Below are positions 1 to 5,890 of a stretch of 32,982 bases of DNA, piece after piece (the stretch's first letter is position 1; each line of letters opens with the position of its first letter). A program made the translations under genes and the position numbers. Location of the stretch: contig CAYSEN010000010.1 of the NCBI GenBank assembly GCA_964430335.1, positions 1 to 32,982 on the forward strand, read 5' to 3'. The DNA is from SIBU01 sp964430335 (lineage in GTDB: Bacteria > Patescibacteriota > Minisyncoccia > Phycocordibacterales > SIBU01). The notes under the pieces are model-generated. The model did not search any database, had not been told where the DNA came from, and saw nothing but the letters and a program-made list of their open reading frames with translations.

Positions 1-2
1 CG

Positions 3-401
3 GACCTCGACCGTGAGTTCTTGAAATGGGCGCAAGAGGCAATGGCCAAATGCGCTCCAGCTGAAGCGGAGACTCTGAGAGCGGAGATCATCAAGATCGC
101 CGAAACTCGCGAGAGCCTCAAAAAGCTCATCGCGGAAGGACTTCCAAAGCCGAAGGATAAGCACCATGACGAGGGTCACGGTGCCCCCTCTGCCCCGCCA
201 AAGATACGCCTTCGAGATCAAGTCGGGGACTGGCTGGACACTAATCTCCAGCCGGTAAACGAAGACCTTGCGCGTCGAGTAGCCATTGCGCAACTCGAAA
301 AATCACGCCTTGCGCGTGAGCGTGAGGCGAAAAAAGGATGGTTGAGCCGGTTGCTCAGCATCCCCCTCACGATCGTGAAAGCGATCTTTTTCCCGAAGTA
401 A
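3..401 (+). CDS. Partial hypothetical protein, 5' end outside the window
   Basis: The frame is open from the first bases, so the gene is cut by the window edge; an internal TTG at 21 is probably not the real start. The visible 132 residues are charged and helical, rich in Ala, Glu and Lys, with a His-rich patch (KDKHHDEGHG) near the middle. The C-terminus carries a short hydrophobic stretch ending in IVKAIFFPK, which may touch the membrane. I do not recognise a family. It lies 49 nt upstream of a multi-span membrane protein on the same strand and probably shares its transcript and its terminator at 1807. Base composition is clearly GC-richer than the backbone of the window, which suggests transfer or a different source. 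Confidence 0.6.
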   Translation, partial: DLDREFLKWAQEAMAKCAPAEAETLRAEIIKIAETRESLKKLIAEGLPKPKDKHHDEGHGAPSAPPKIRLRDQVGDWLDTNLQPVNEDLARRVAIAQLEKSRLAREREAKKGWLSRLLSIPLTIVKAIFFPK

Positions 402-450
402 AACAATTTCAAAAAACCCAAAACGGCGAGCTAAACTCGCCCAGTCCGAA

Positions 451-1800
451 ATGAAAAACTTGTTCAAGACTGTAGGTTTGTTAGCCCAGCTGCTCGGGCT
501 CAATGCCCAGCAGGTCAGGGCAAAGGTCTCGGCAAACACCGAGACATACTTAAAAGGGGTGATTAACCTCGCCCTGATTGCGATCCTGCTCCCGCTGCCA
601 TTTGTGGTTTTGGGAGTGATCATCGGCCAGTGGGATTGGTTCCCAGAATTGGCCGGGTTCGCCACCACCGCTTTCTTCGGGAAGCCTACTGGTGGAACAG
701 TGAACTGGATCCTCAGTCTCCCTTTCGGGATGAATGGCTCCAGTATGGTAGCTGGAGCGGGGCTTTGGTGCACCTTCTGGCTCTCATTGGTGGCGATTTA
801 CGCGGCACCACTGGGAATCATCGTTGACATGGTGGTCAACGGTACACCTCAGGGTCAGGAACACGGCCTCGTCGGGCTTTTCAAGAAGCTCATTCGTAGC
901 GCTCGCCTTTCTGGCGACCGCTACATCGCGTTCGCCAGGGGAATCTTGGTGTGGGAGAGCTTTGCTTTCCTGTGCCTCAGTATCATACCTTTGAGGAACA
1001 ACCTCGGGTTGGTACCGGTATTTCTGCTCGCAGTGGCCACACTGATCCTCATGGCCTTCCATTTCAACAAGGATGGAAAGGTGATCAGGTGGATCGGCTG
1101 GTGGACTACGATCGGAGTCGTGGTCCGGTGCCTATCGCTCTTCTTGTTCCCGAAACTCACCAACGATGCGATTATCGGGTTCGTGAAGAGCACGGACGGC
1201 ATTATGACGATCGCAGTGATTGTCATTCTTGTTGTACTCGGACTCATAATCTGGGGAATAAGCAGGAAATTGTTTGGCGCAAAGACCACCGGTGGTGGTC
1301 ACGACGCCCATGCCCCGGCCCCCGCAGCTCAGGCTCATTCAGCTCCTGCTGGTGGTGGTCACGGAGGAGGTCATGGTCATGGCCACGGCGAAAGTAAGAT
1401 ATGGAAGTGGGTCAAGGGAATACTGGCGTTCGCCTTTGTTCTCTGGGTCATCAGTATGATCTTCACTACGGTCAACGTACACACGTTGAACCGGGCACAG
1501 GCTGGTGTAACGCCAGTCTCCACGCCAACCGTCACCTACGTGACGTTAACCCCGAATCGGTCTGAAAGGATCGACATTCGGCCGAACGAGCTCCTCAGGT
1601 TCGAACCCGTTGAACGCGGGAAGAACATGTGGGTTCAATACGAGGGCGAGGTCGCACCTCACCTCGACTGGAAAGGTCGAGTGGTGACAAATGCTCCAGT
1701 GGAGGCTCACTGGAACTCGAGATTCGTAACCTTGACCCCTGAGGGCAACACGCCCTTCGTGGTTGAGGTGAGACGAGGGATTCACGCCCTAAATCAGTAA
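451..1800 (+). CDS. Multi-span membrane protein with His-rich loop, unknown function
   Basis: 449 residues. About six or seven hydrophobic segments are visible: near residues 35-60, 98-130, 160-200, 215-235, 250-270 and 320-345. Between the last two lies a Gly/His/Ala/Pro-rich linker (about residues 278-315, with GGGHGGGHGHGHG) that could bind metal or simply be flexible. The last 110 residues look like a soluble beta-rich domain outside the last helix. The ATG at 451 is the first start after the upstream stop; no ribosome binding site is evident. It follows the partial gene and is closed by a strong hairpin terminator. GC content and codon use resemble the upstream gene and the minus-strand gene at 1910, not the pilin or housekeeping genes. 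I do not recognise the family; transport or envelope roles are only guesses. Confidence 0.65.
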   Translation: MKNLFKTVGLLAQLLGLNAQQVRAKVSANTETYLKGVINLALIAILLPLPFVVLGVIIGQWDWFPELAGFATTAFFGKPTGGTVNWILSLPFGMNGSSMVAGAGLWCTFWLSLVAIYAAPLGIIVDMVVNGTPQGQEHGLVGLFKKLIRSARLSGDRYIAFARGILVWESFAFLCLSIIPLRNNLGLVPVFLLAVATLILMAFHFNKDGKVIRWIGWWTTIGVVVRCLSLFLFPKLTNDAIIGFVKSTDGIMTIAVIVILVVLGLIIWGISRKLFGAKTTGGGHDAHAPAPAAQAHSAPAGGGHGGGHGHGHGESKIWKWVKGILAFAFVLWVISMIFTTVNVHTLNRAQAGVTPVSTPTVTYVTLTPNRSERIDIRPNELLRFEPVERGKNMWVQYEGEVAPHLDWKGRVVTNAPVEAHWNSRFVTLTPEGNTPFVVEVRRGIHALNQ

Positions 1801-1806
1801 ATTCAC

Positions 1807-1841
1807 AAGCGAGAGAGACTTCGGTCACTCTCGCTTTTTTT
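1807..1841 (+). terminator. Intrinsic terminator with TTCG tetraloop
   Basis: A 9-bp stem AAGCGAGAG/CTCTCGCTT continues, after an A/A mismatch, into GAC-TTCG-GTC and is followed by a T tract. It starts 6 nt after the stop of the membrane protein gene, so it should end that two-gene transcript. Confidence 0.9.
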
Positions 1842-1870
1842 ATTGTCCAAAAGAATGATTTTTTGAATAC

Positions 1871-1905
1871 AAAAAAAAACGGAGCTTGGAAATTCCAAAC
1901 TCCGT
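1871..1905 (-). terminator. Intrinsic terminator of the minus-strand repeat protein
   Basis: Read on the minus strand, ACGGAGTTTGG pairs with CCAAGCTCCGT (one G-U pair) and is followed by nine T. It sits just past the stop codon at 1910 and faces the terminator at 1807, so the two convergent transcripts are insulated. Confidence 0.9.
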
Positions 1906-1909
1906 CGTG

Positions 1910-2449
1910 TTAGTGACTGACTCGATAAAACCTTTTTGGGGCATCGAGGGTCACTGTGAAATTTTGATTGCCTGATAGGTCGGAAGTGACTTCCCCGACC
2001 TTCACCCAATGAACGAGGTCATCCGAAGCCTCGACCGCGTAGGTGGTGCCAGGTGTGCCACCCTGAGTCGTGATCACCCCACTTAGGGTAATGGCCAACC
2101 TCGGGATCTCTTTGTACGAGGCGATCGTGCCCCCTGTTGGATTGTTACCCGGAGTATTCTGGTACTCGCCGGTTGTACCATTCGCCACCGAGTTGGTGGT
2201 TACTTGGTACTGACCAAGCGTTCCTCCTGGATTGGATGTGGCAGTGTTCGTGTAGTAACCGGTGTTTCCAGCGGAAACAACCGGTTGATTGGTTTGGTAG
2301 GTACCAACCGTGCCACTGGTGTTGCCACCGGTGGTATAACCGTAACCTGGGGTAGTTCCCCAGCAATCACACCACCAATCCGAATCGTGGCCAAAGGTCG
2401 AAAGCGACATGGTGATGGCAACAATGACGGAAAAAATAAGCGATTTCAT
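1910..2449 (-). CDS. Secreted 15-residue-repeat protein with a beta-rich C-terminal domain
   Basis: 179 residues. A signal peptide is likely at residues 1-20 (MKSLIFSVIVAITMSLSTFG). Residues about 40-112 hold five units of a 15-residue repeat, an eight-residue core (SGTVGTYQ, AGNTGYYT, GGTLGQYQ, NGTTGEYQ, GGTIASYK) and a seven- or eight-residue linker. The last 65 residues end in AVEASDDLVHWVKVG and KRFYRVSH. From memory this tail resembles C-terminal domains of secreted proteins in Verrucomicrobia-like bacteria; that is recollection, not a search result. The gene is GC-rich. It is transcribed divergently from the LPKTG protein at 2575, which carries the same repeat period, and the two share a control region. 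Probably a surface or matrix protein; function unknown. Confidence 0.75.
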   Translation of the reverse strand: MKSLIFSVIVAITMSLSTFGHDSDWWCDCWGTTPGYGYTTGGNTSGTVGTYQTNQPVVSAGNTGYYTNTATSNPGGTLGQYQVTTNSVANGTTGEYQNTPGNNPTGGTIASYKEIPRLAITLSGVITTQGGTPGTTYAVEASDDLVHWVKVGEVTSDLSGNQNFTVTLDAPKRFYRVSH

Positions 2450-2468
2450 GGTTCAATTGACTGGCCAA

Positions 2469-2497
2469 AGAATATCAATATTCTGACGTTTTGTCAA
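2469..2497 (-). promoter_or_regulatory. Promoter of the minus-strand repeat protein
   Basis: On the minus strand, TTGACA (2492-2497) is followed after 17 nt by TATTCT (2469-2474), which matches the -10 consensus at four of six bases. It lies 20 nt upstream of the start codon at 2449. Its -35 box lies in the left arm of the inverted repeat 2491-2513. Confidence 0.6.
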
Positions 2498-2513
2498 ATA
2501 TATGTATTGACAA
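2491..2513. promoter_or_regulatory. Inverted repeat shared by two divergent promoters, possible operator
   Basis: TTGTCAA (2491-2497), a 9-nt spacer, then TTGACAA (2507-2513). Each arm contains the -35 box of one of the divergent promoters. A weaker outer dyad, AATATCA (2472-2477 region) and TGATATT (2519-2525), has about the same centre. A dimeric regulator bound here would shut or couple both genes; it could also be only the symmetry of two -35 boxes. Confidence 0.45.
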
Positions 2514-2534
2514 TATGCTGATATTTGTTATAAT
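2507..2534 (+). promoter_or_regulatory. Consensus sigma-70 type promoter of the LPKTG protein gene
   Basis: A perfect TTGACA (2507-2512) and a perfect TATAAT (2529-2534) are separated by 16 nt. Transcription should start near 2541, giving a leader of about 34 nt before the ATG at 2575. It is the strongest-looking promoter in the window. Confidence 0.85.
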
Positions 2535-2574
2535 GTACGTGCAAAGTTAAGCATTAATACTTAACGGAAAACAT

Positions 2575-3099
2575 ATGAAAAACTACCTTAAATTAACTAG
2601 CATTCTCCCATTAGCTATTTTGCTCTTAATTCCTGCCGTATCATCCGCAGAAACTATTGCGGGATACCAGTCTTACTCATCATCTAACGGTGGTGGTACA
2701 ACTGCTCAATATCAATCAGCTAATGCATACAACTCTAGTGGTTCTACTGCAAGCTATTCTAATTATTATCAAGTAAATTCAGGTGGTAGTTCTCCTTACA
2801 ATAATAACTACTATCAATCAAATACAGGAGGAACAGTTGCGTACAACAACTACAATTCTGCAAATACTGCGAGCGTAATCGCCTCTCAGGGTAATTACAA
2901 CCAAACAGCCAGTGTTGTAAACTCTTATCCTAATCTTCCGAAAACTGGAGGTGGAGGTAAATCACAAACAATCAAAACGCCAACAGTAAAAAGTAAATTG
3001 AGCCTCTGGGCCACAATTTCTGGAATCTGTTTACTAACAATCTCGCTTTTCATTGCTTTTAGAAAAAACGAGGAAAAGGAGTTGAATATTAAAAATTAA
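2575..3099 (+). CDS. LPxTG-like surface protein with 15-residue Tyr/Gly/Asn repeats
   Basis: 174 residues. The signal peptide ends near residue 25 (LLIPAVSSAE). Residues about 27-105 form a low-complexity region of period 15: cores GGTTAQYQ, SGSTASYS, GGSSPYNN and GGTVAYNN alternate with seven-residue Ser/Asn/Tyr linkers. LPKTG lies near residue 122, followed by a Gly/Lys-rich spacer of about 16 residues, one membrane helix and a charged tail (RKNEEKE). This is the order of a sortase substrate, although the spacer is longer than usual; alternatively the helix alone anchors the protein. The gene is AT-rich like the backbone, in contrast to its divergent partner, which shares the repeat. It is expressed from a consensus promoter and ends in a bidirectional terminator. 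Likely adhesive or surface-coat protein. Confidence 0.8.
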   Translation: MKNYLKLTSILPLAILLLIPAVSSAETIAGYQSYSSSNGGGTTAQYQSANAYNSSGSTASYSNYYQVNSGGSSPYNNNYYQSNTGGTVAYNNYNSANTASVIASQGNYNQTASVVNSYPNLPKTGGGGKSQTIKTPTVKSKLSLWATISGICLLTISLFIAFRKNEEKELNIKN

Positions 3100-3147
3100 A
3101 AATAAAAAACCGCGCGAGCCGATCGGCTCGCGCGGTTTTTTATTTTT
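3098..3147. terminator. Bidirectional intrinsic terminator
   Basis: ACCGCGCGAGCC and GGCTCGCGCGGT pair perfectly around GATC, with A-rich and T-rich flanks on both sides, so it works in either direction. It separates the LPKTG gene from the convergent pilin-like array and overlaps the last codon of the 82-residue protein. Confidence 0.95.
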
Positions 3148-3394
3148 AGAGTTTAGTCACAGTGTTAGCAATAATTTCCTTAATGACTATTGCAGAAACC
3201 ATGATAACCATTCCGATTATTCCCCAGATCATTTGCTGTGAACCTTTGGCACGAGCTTCGGAGTCGTCTGCGGCGCCTACAAAGTTTTTGGCTCCCCACA
3301 CAAATACCAATCCTGCGAGAGCAAACATCAAAAATATCAGCGGCTTCAAAATGAAATCGCTGATATTATTGACGAGTGTATTAACAGCACTCAT
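3146..3394 (-). CDS. T4SS-pilin-like (TrbC/VirB2-type) protein, 82 residues
   Basis: Two hydrophobic helices (about residues 14-38 and 54-75) are joined by a polar loop, GAADDSEARAKGSQQ, the layout of the VirB2/TrbC pilin-like family common in Patescibacteria. There is no long signal peptide, only a short polar N-terminus. It is the last gene of the array, 11 nt behind the 132-residue paralogue, and the two probably share the promoter at 3859-3886. Its loop is more acidic and its second helix lacks the Trp-Gly-Leu signature of the larger paralogues, so it may have a distinct place in the assembly. Family assignment is from the two-helix pattern; whether it forms a pilus or a membrane complex is not shown. 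Confidence 0.7.
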   Translation of the reverse strand: MSAVNTLVNNISDFILKPLIFLMFALAGLVFVWGAKNFVGAADDSEARAKGSQQMIWGIIGMVIMVSAIVIKEIIANTVTKL

Positions 3395-3405
3395 GATAGT
3401 AAAAT

Positions 3406-3804
3406 TTAGAAGCCAGTACCTGGATTAACAACTGGAATACCGTTGTTGATTGCAGCATTCTTTGCACCAGAAGCATCTGTACCGAAGCTATTTACTAGGA
3501 TAGTAACTAGTCCCCATACTGAGAGCATCAAAAATACTCCGATGACGCCCCAAATAATGAACTGCTTTGCAGTTGCACGTGCCTCTTCATCACCTGCTGA
3601 AGAAACGAATCCAAAGATACCGTAAATGATTACCAAAACGGCCAAACCAACTAGGAATGGAATAATAAGATTTATTACACTCTGTAGTCTGGTAATAACC
3701 TGACTAATTGTTGTCATTGTTCCAGCGCCTCCTGCTTGTGTGATTTGTGCAAAGGTTACAACTGGAAGCAAAAACAATGATGAACCGACGAGAAACTTTT
3801 TCAT
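3406..3804 (-). CDS. T4SS-pilin-like protein, 132 residues
   Basis: An N-terminal signal peptide (residues 1-19, ending VVTFA) precedes a linker rich in Gly, Thr and Ala. The core at residues about 28-112 has helix one (INLIIPFLVGLAVLVIIYG), the polar loop SSAGDEEARATAKQ and helix two (IIWGVIGVFLMLSVWGLVTI). The tail is Asn/Pro/Gly-rich and probably disordered. The core is nearly the same as both domains of the 311-residue protein upstream, which points to recent duplication. It has its own promoter in the 105-nt gap before it and is followed 11 nt later by the 82-residue paralogue. The high ratio of conserved helices to variable tails fits a secreted subunit inserted in the membrane before assembly. 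Confidence 0.75.
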   Translation of the reverse strand: MKKFLVGSSLFLLPVVTFAQITQAGGAGTMTTISQVITRLQSVINLIIPFLVGLAVLVIIYGIFGFVSSAGDEEARATAKQFIIWGVIGVFLMLSVWGLVTILVNSFGTDASGAKNAAINNGIPVVNPGTGF

Positions 3805-3858
3805 TCTAATTTAATATTAATTAATAATTTAGGCGACCTTTTTAATTTCAATGTATCC

Positions 3859-3886
3859 ATTATAACTCCTCTATGCCAAATAACAA
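3859..3886 (-). promoter_or_regulatory. Promoter inside the pilin-like array
   Basis: On the minus strand TTGTTA (3881-3886), a 16-nt spacer and TATAAT (3859-3864). It lies 55 nt upstream of the 132-residue pilin-like gene and would let the last two genes be expressed apart from the rest. Confidence 0.65.
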
Positions 3887-3909
3887 TCAAACTGTGGATA
3901 CCTTCGAAT

Positions 3910-4845
3910 CTATTTTGGGGTATTAATCGTCTCTATTTTAGGCAGTGAGGGCATTTTCGGCAATGAATTATTTAGGTTAAAACTGTTTACCAGAATATTT
4001 ACGAGACCCCAAATAGACAGCATGAGAAATACACTGATTACCCCCCAAAGCACGAACATTCTCCCCTCCGCCCTTTTCTCTTCATTACTACCGTCGCGAA
4101 CATATCCGACTATTCCTAGGATAATGATAAACACGGCGATTCCGATTAGGAATGGGATGATTCGACTACCAATACTGTTCATGCGGTCAATTAACTCGAG
4201 CACAGTAGTAGGATCCGTTGTAGGCTGGCCGTTGTTAAATGCAGGATATGTCTGGGTAACTATTGCGTTACTGTTATTGAGATTAAAAGTATTTAATAGG
4301 ATAGTAACCAACCCCCATACTGAAAGCATCAAGAATACCCCAATTACTCCCCATGCAATGAAATCTCTAGCTTGTTTCCTCTTTTCTTCATCTGCAGAAA
4401 ACGAAATGTATCCCAAAATTCCGTAGATAATGATAAATACAGCAAGGCCTACAAGGAAAGGAATGATAAGGTTCATTAAATTACCCAAACGTGCCAAAAC
4501 TCCGCTGATATTTGTTAGTACCCCACCGCTATCCTTTGGTGCTGAGTAAGTGGTGTTATTCTGAGTAACGTTACTACCGTTTCCGCCTGAGTACGTGGTA
4601 AAAGTACTTGTGTAAGTGTTTGAATTGCTATTGGTAACCCCACTGGTAGATTTCTGACTGTCTGGACTTCCTGTACTTGGATCAAAACTGCCAGACGGGC
4701 AAGCACCATTTACGGGCTCAACATAGTCACCATTACCGTTAACACAAACTGCATACAAAATACCTACACTATTGGAAAACAGAACAGTAAATAAAAAGAC
4801 GAGGGCGAAAGCAAATCTAAAAAAATAGCGGAAGTTTTTTATCAT
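3910..4845 (-). CDS. Double-domain T4SS-pilin-like protein with secreted Ser/Thr/Asn-rich N-region
   Basis: 311 residues. A signal peptide or first helix (residues 8-32) is followed by a 75-residue polar segment rich in Ser, Thr, Asn and Gly that includes two Cys (34, 49). Two pilin-like domains follow in tandem: residues 111-190 (IIPFLVGLAVFIIIYG, loop SADEEKRKQAR, then AWGVIGVFLMLSVWGLV) and 214-293 (IIPFLIGIAVFIIILG, loop DGSNEEKRAEG, then LWGVISVFLMLSIWGLV). Both end in NSF/NTF-NLNN, so one domain is a copy of the other. The last 20 residues are Pro/Lys-rich. It starts 6 nt after the 121-residue paralogue and is clearly in its operon. A fused pair could cap or nucleate an assembly of the single-domain paralogues, but that is inference. 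Confidence 0.8.
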   Translation of the reverse strand: MIKNFRYFFRFAFALVFLFTVLFSNSVGILYAVCVNGNGDYVEPVNGACPSGSFDPSTGSPDSQKSTSGVTNSNSNTYTSTFTTYSGGNGSNVTQNNTTYSAPKDSGGVLTNISGVLARLGNLMNLIIPFLVGLAVFIIIYGILGYISFSADEEKRKQARDFIAWGVIGVFLMLSVWGLVTILLNTFNLNNSNAIVTQTYPAFNNGQPTTDPTTVLELIDRMNSIGSRIIPFLIGIAVFIIILGIVGYVRDGSNEEKRAEGRMFVLWGVISVFLMLSIWGLVNILVNSFNLNNSLPKMPSLPKIETINTPK

Positions 4846-4851
4846 AAGTTT

Positions 4852-5217
4852 TTATTTAACTCCTAAATAAGATTTGGCAAACAAATTAACTATTCCCCAA
4901 AATGAAAATATTATGAACATACCGATTAGGCCGTACACGATTAACTGCTTTGCTTTGCCTAGTCTCTCTTCGTCCGCTCCAGCGCCAACATATTTAAGTA
5001 TTCCTGTGATAAGTCCAAAGAATCCGAAGCCGGCAATGAAAAAAGTAATAGGGTTTAAAATCGTAATGAAGTTGTTTACGAATTCTGTAAGATTTGTAGG
5101 AGATTTCAAAGAATTGCCCAATGGACCAAGTACAGGGGCCTGAGCCACCAACTTTGCTGGCAAAATTACCAGCAAAGAGGAGGACAATTTAAATGTTTTG
5201 ATTATTTTACTACGCAT
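4852..5217 (-). CDS. T4SS-pilin-like protein, 121 residues
   Basis: A hydrophobic N-terminus (residues 10-28, a likely signal peptide with SSSLLVILPAKLVAQA) is followed by a 20-residue linker and the two-helix core at about 42-121: ITFFIAGFGFFGLITGILKY, polar loop GAGADEERLGKAKQ and LIVYGLIGMFIIFSFWGIV. The protein ends right after the second helix (KSYLGVK), with no tail. Its start codon overlaps the end of the 133-residue gene by 16 nt, a sign of tight cotranslation. The GADEER loop and the aromatic FWG in helix two match the neighbouring paralogues. Same family as the other genes of the array, with a glycine-rich first helix. Confidence 0.75.
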   Translation of the reverse strand: MRSKIIKTFKLSSSLLVILPAKLVAQAPVLGPLGNSLKSPTNLTEFVNNFITILNPITFFIAGFGFFGLITGILKYVGAGADEERLGKAKQLIVYGLIGMFIIFSFWGIVNLFAKSYLGVK

Positions 5218-5603
5218 GAGAGCTTGGTGGTGCTTAATTGACTAATTGTACCGCAAATGACGGTTGAAAGTAATTTGGCGCCAAGCAAAACAGCAATACC
5301 GATAATGGTCCAAAGGAATGCATTCTTTGCTTTCCCCAATTTTTCTTCGTTTCCACCGGCCATGACCATGAGGAAACCTGAGTAGATTAAAAAGAAAATT
5401 GAAAGCAGGCTGGCGATGGGTAAAAGGGTGTCGAGAAGAAGTGTAATGAAACCAGCAATGGTTTTGGTCTCACCGAGGGGATTTGGGATTGTAGGAACGT
5501 TTCCAACTACTGGTGGATCGGCAAAAACTTTTGTTGAATTTAGAAAGACAAAAGCAAAGGAAGTGACAGCCCAAATTAGTTTATTTATTTTCTTTGAAAT
5601 CAT
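5202..5603 (-). CDS. T4SS-pilin-like protein, 133 residues
   Basis: The signal peptide (residues 8-28, ending STKVFA) precedes a Pro-rich linker (DPPVVGNVPTIPNPLGETK). The core at about 48-120 has helix one (LLPIASLLSIFFLIYSGFLM), the loop AGGNEEKLGKAKN and helix two (FLWTIIGIAVLLGAKLLSTV). This is the most typical member: the short Pro-rich N-region, GGxEEK loop and single C-terminal Cys pair (C115, C130) are what one sees in solitary patescibacterial pilin-like proteins. It overlaps the next gene by 16 nt and lies 10 nt behind the partial gene next to the gap. The two Cys could form a disulfide outside the membrane. Confidence 0.75.
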   Translation of the reverse strand: MISKKINKLIWAVTSFAFVFLNSTKVFADPPVVGNVPTIPNPLGETKTIAGFITLLLDTLLPIASLLSIFFLIYSGFLMVMAGGNEEKLGKAKNAFLWTIIGIAVLLGAKLLSTVICGTISQLSTTKLSCVVK

Positions 5604-5613
5604 GTTTTTAAAA

Positions 5614-5790
5614 TTACAAAATATTTACTCCACCACTTTCATTTCTAAAACTATCACTGATTAGTCCTGCGTTTATGGCGTGAACAATGAGCCAAGCAGA
5701 AATCATTATGAGAAAACCTACCAAAACTTTACCGAAAATTGCTTTAGCCTCATTTATGCGACCCATCTCCCCACCCGCAGTCATCATCAT
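5614..5790 (-). CDS. Partial T4SS-pilin-like protein, N-terminus lost in the N gap
   Basis: Only the last 58 residues are present. They start in the polar loop (MMMTAGGEMGRINEAKAIFG), then helix two (KVLVGFLIMISAWLIVHAI) and a short tail. The loop-helix pattern with AGGE, EAK and SAW places it in the same family as the next genes. Read straight through the Ns it would join the solute-binding protein, but the gap is exactly 100 Ns, a placeholder, so the join has no meaning. It is the first visible pilin-like gene of the array. Confidence 0.7.
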   Translation of the reverse strand: MMMTAGGEMGRINEAKAIFGKVLVGFLIMISAWLIVHAINAGLISDSFRNESGGVNIL

Positions 5791-5890
5791 NNNNNNNNNN
5801 NNNNNNNNNNNNNNNNNNNNNNNNNNNNNNNNNNNNNNNNNNNNNNNNNNNNNNNNNNNNNNNNNNNNNNNNNNNNNNNNNNNNNNNNNN
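5791..5890. other. Scaffold gap of 100 Ns
   Basis: Exactly 100 Ns, the usual placeholder for a gap of unknown length. It hides the 3' end of the solute-binding protein gene and the 5' end of a pilin-like gene, and may hide whole genes. Confidence 0.98.

Noticed and set aside
303..1338. Several antisense open frames in the GC-rich left block
   Set aside because: They overlap the better-supported plus-strand genes, and their proteins are Arg/Ser/Pro-rich without domains, as expected for shadows in GC-rich DNA.
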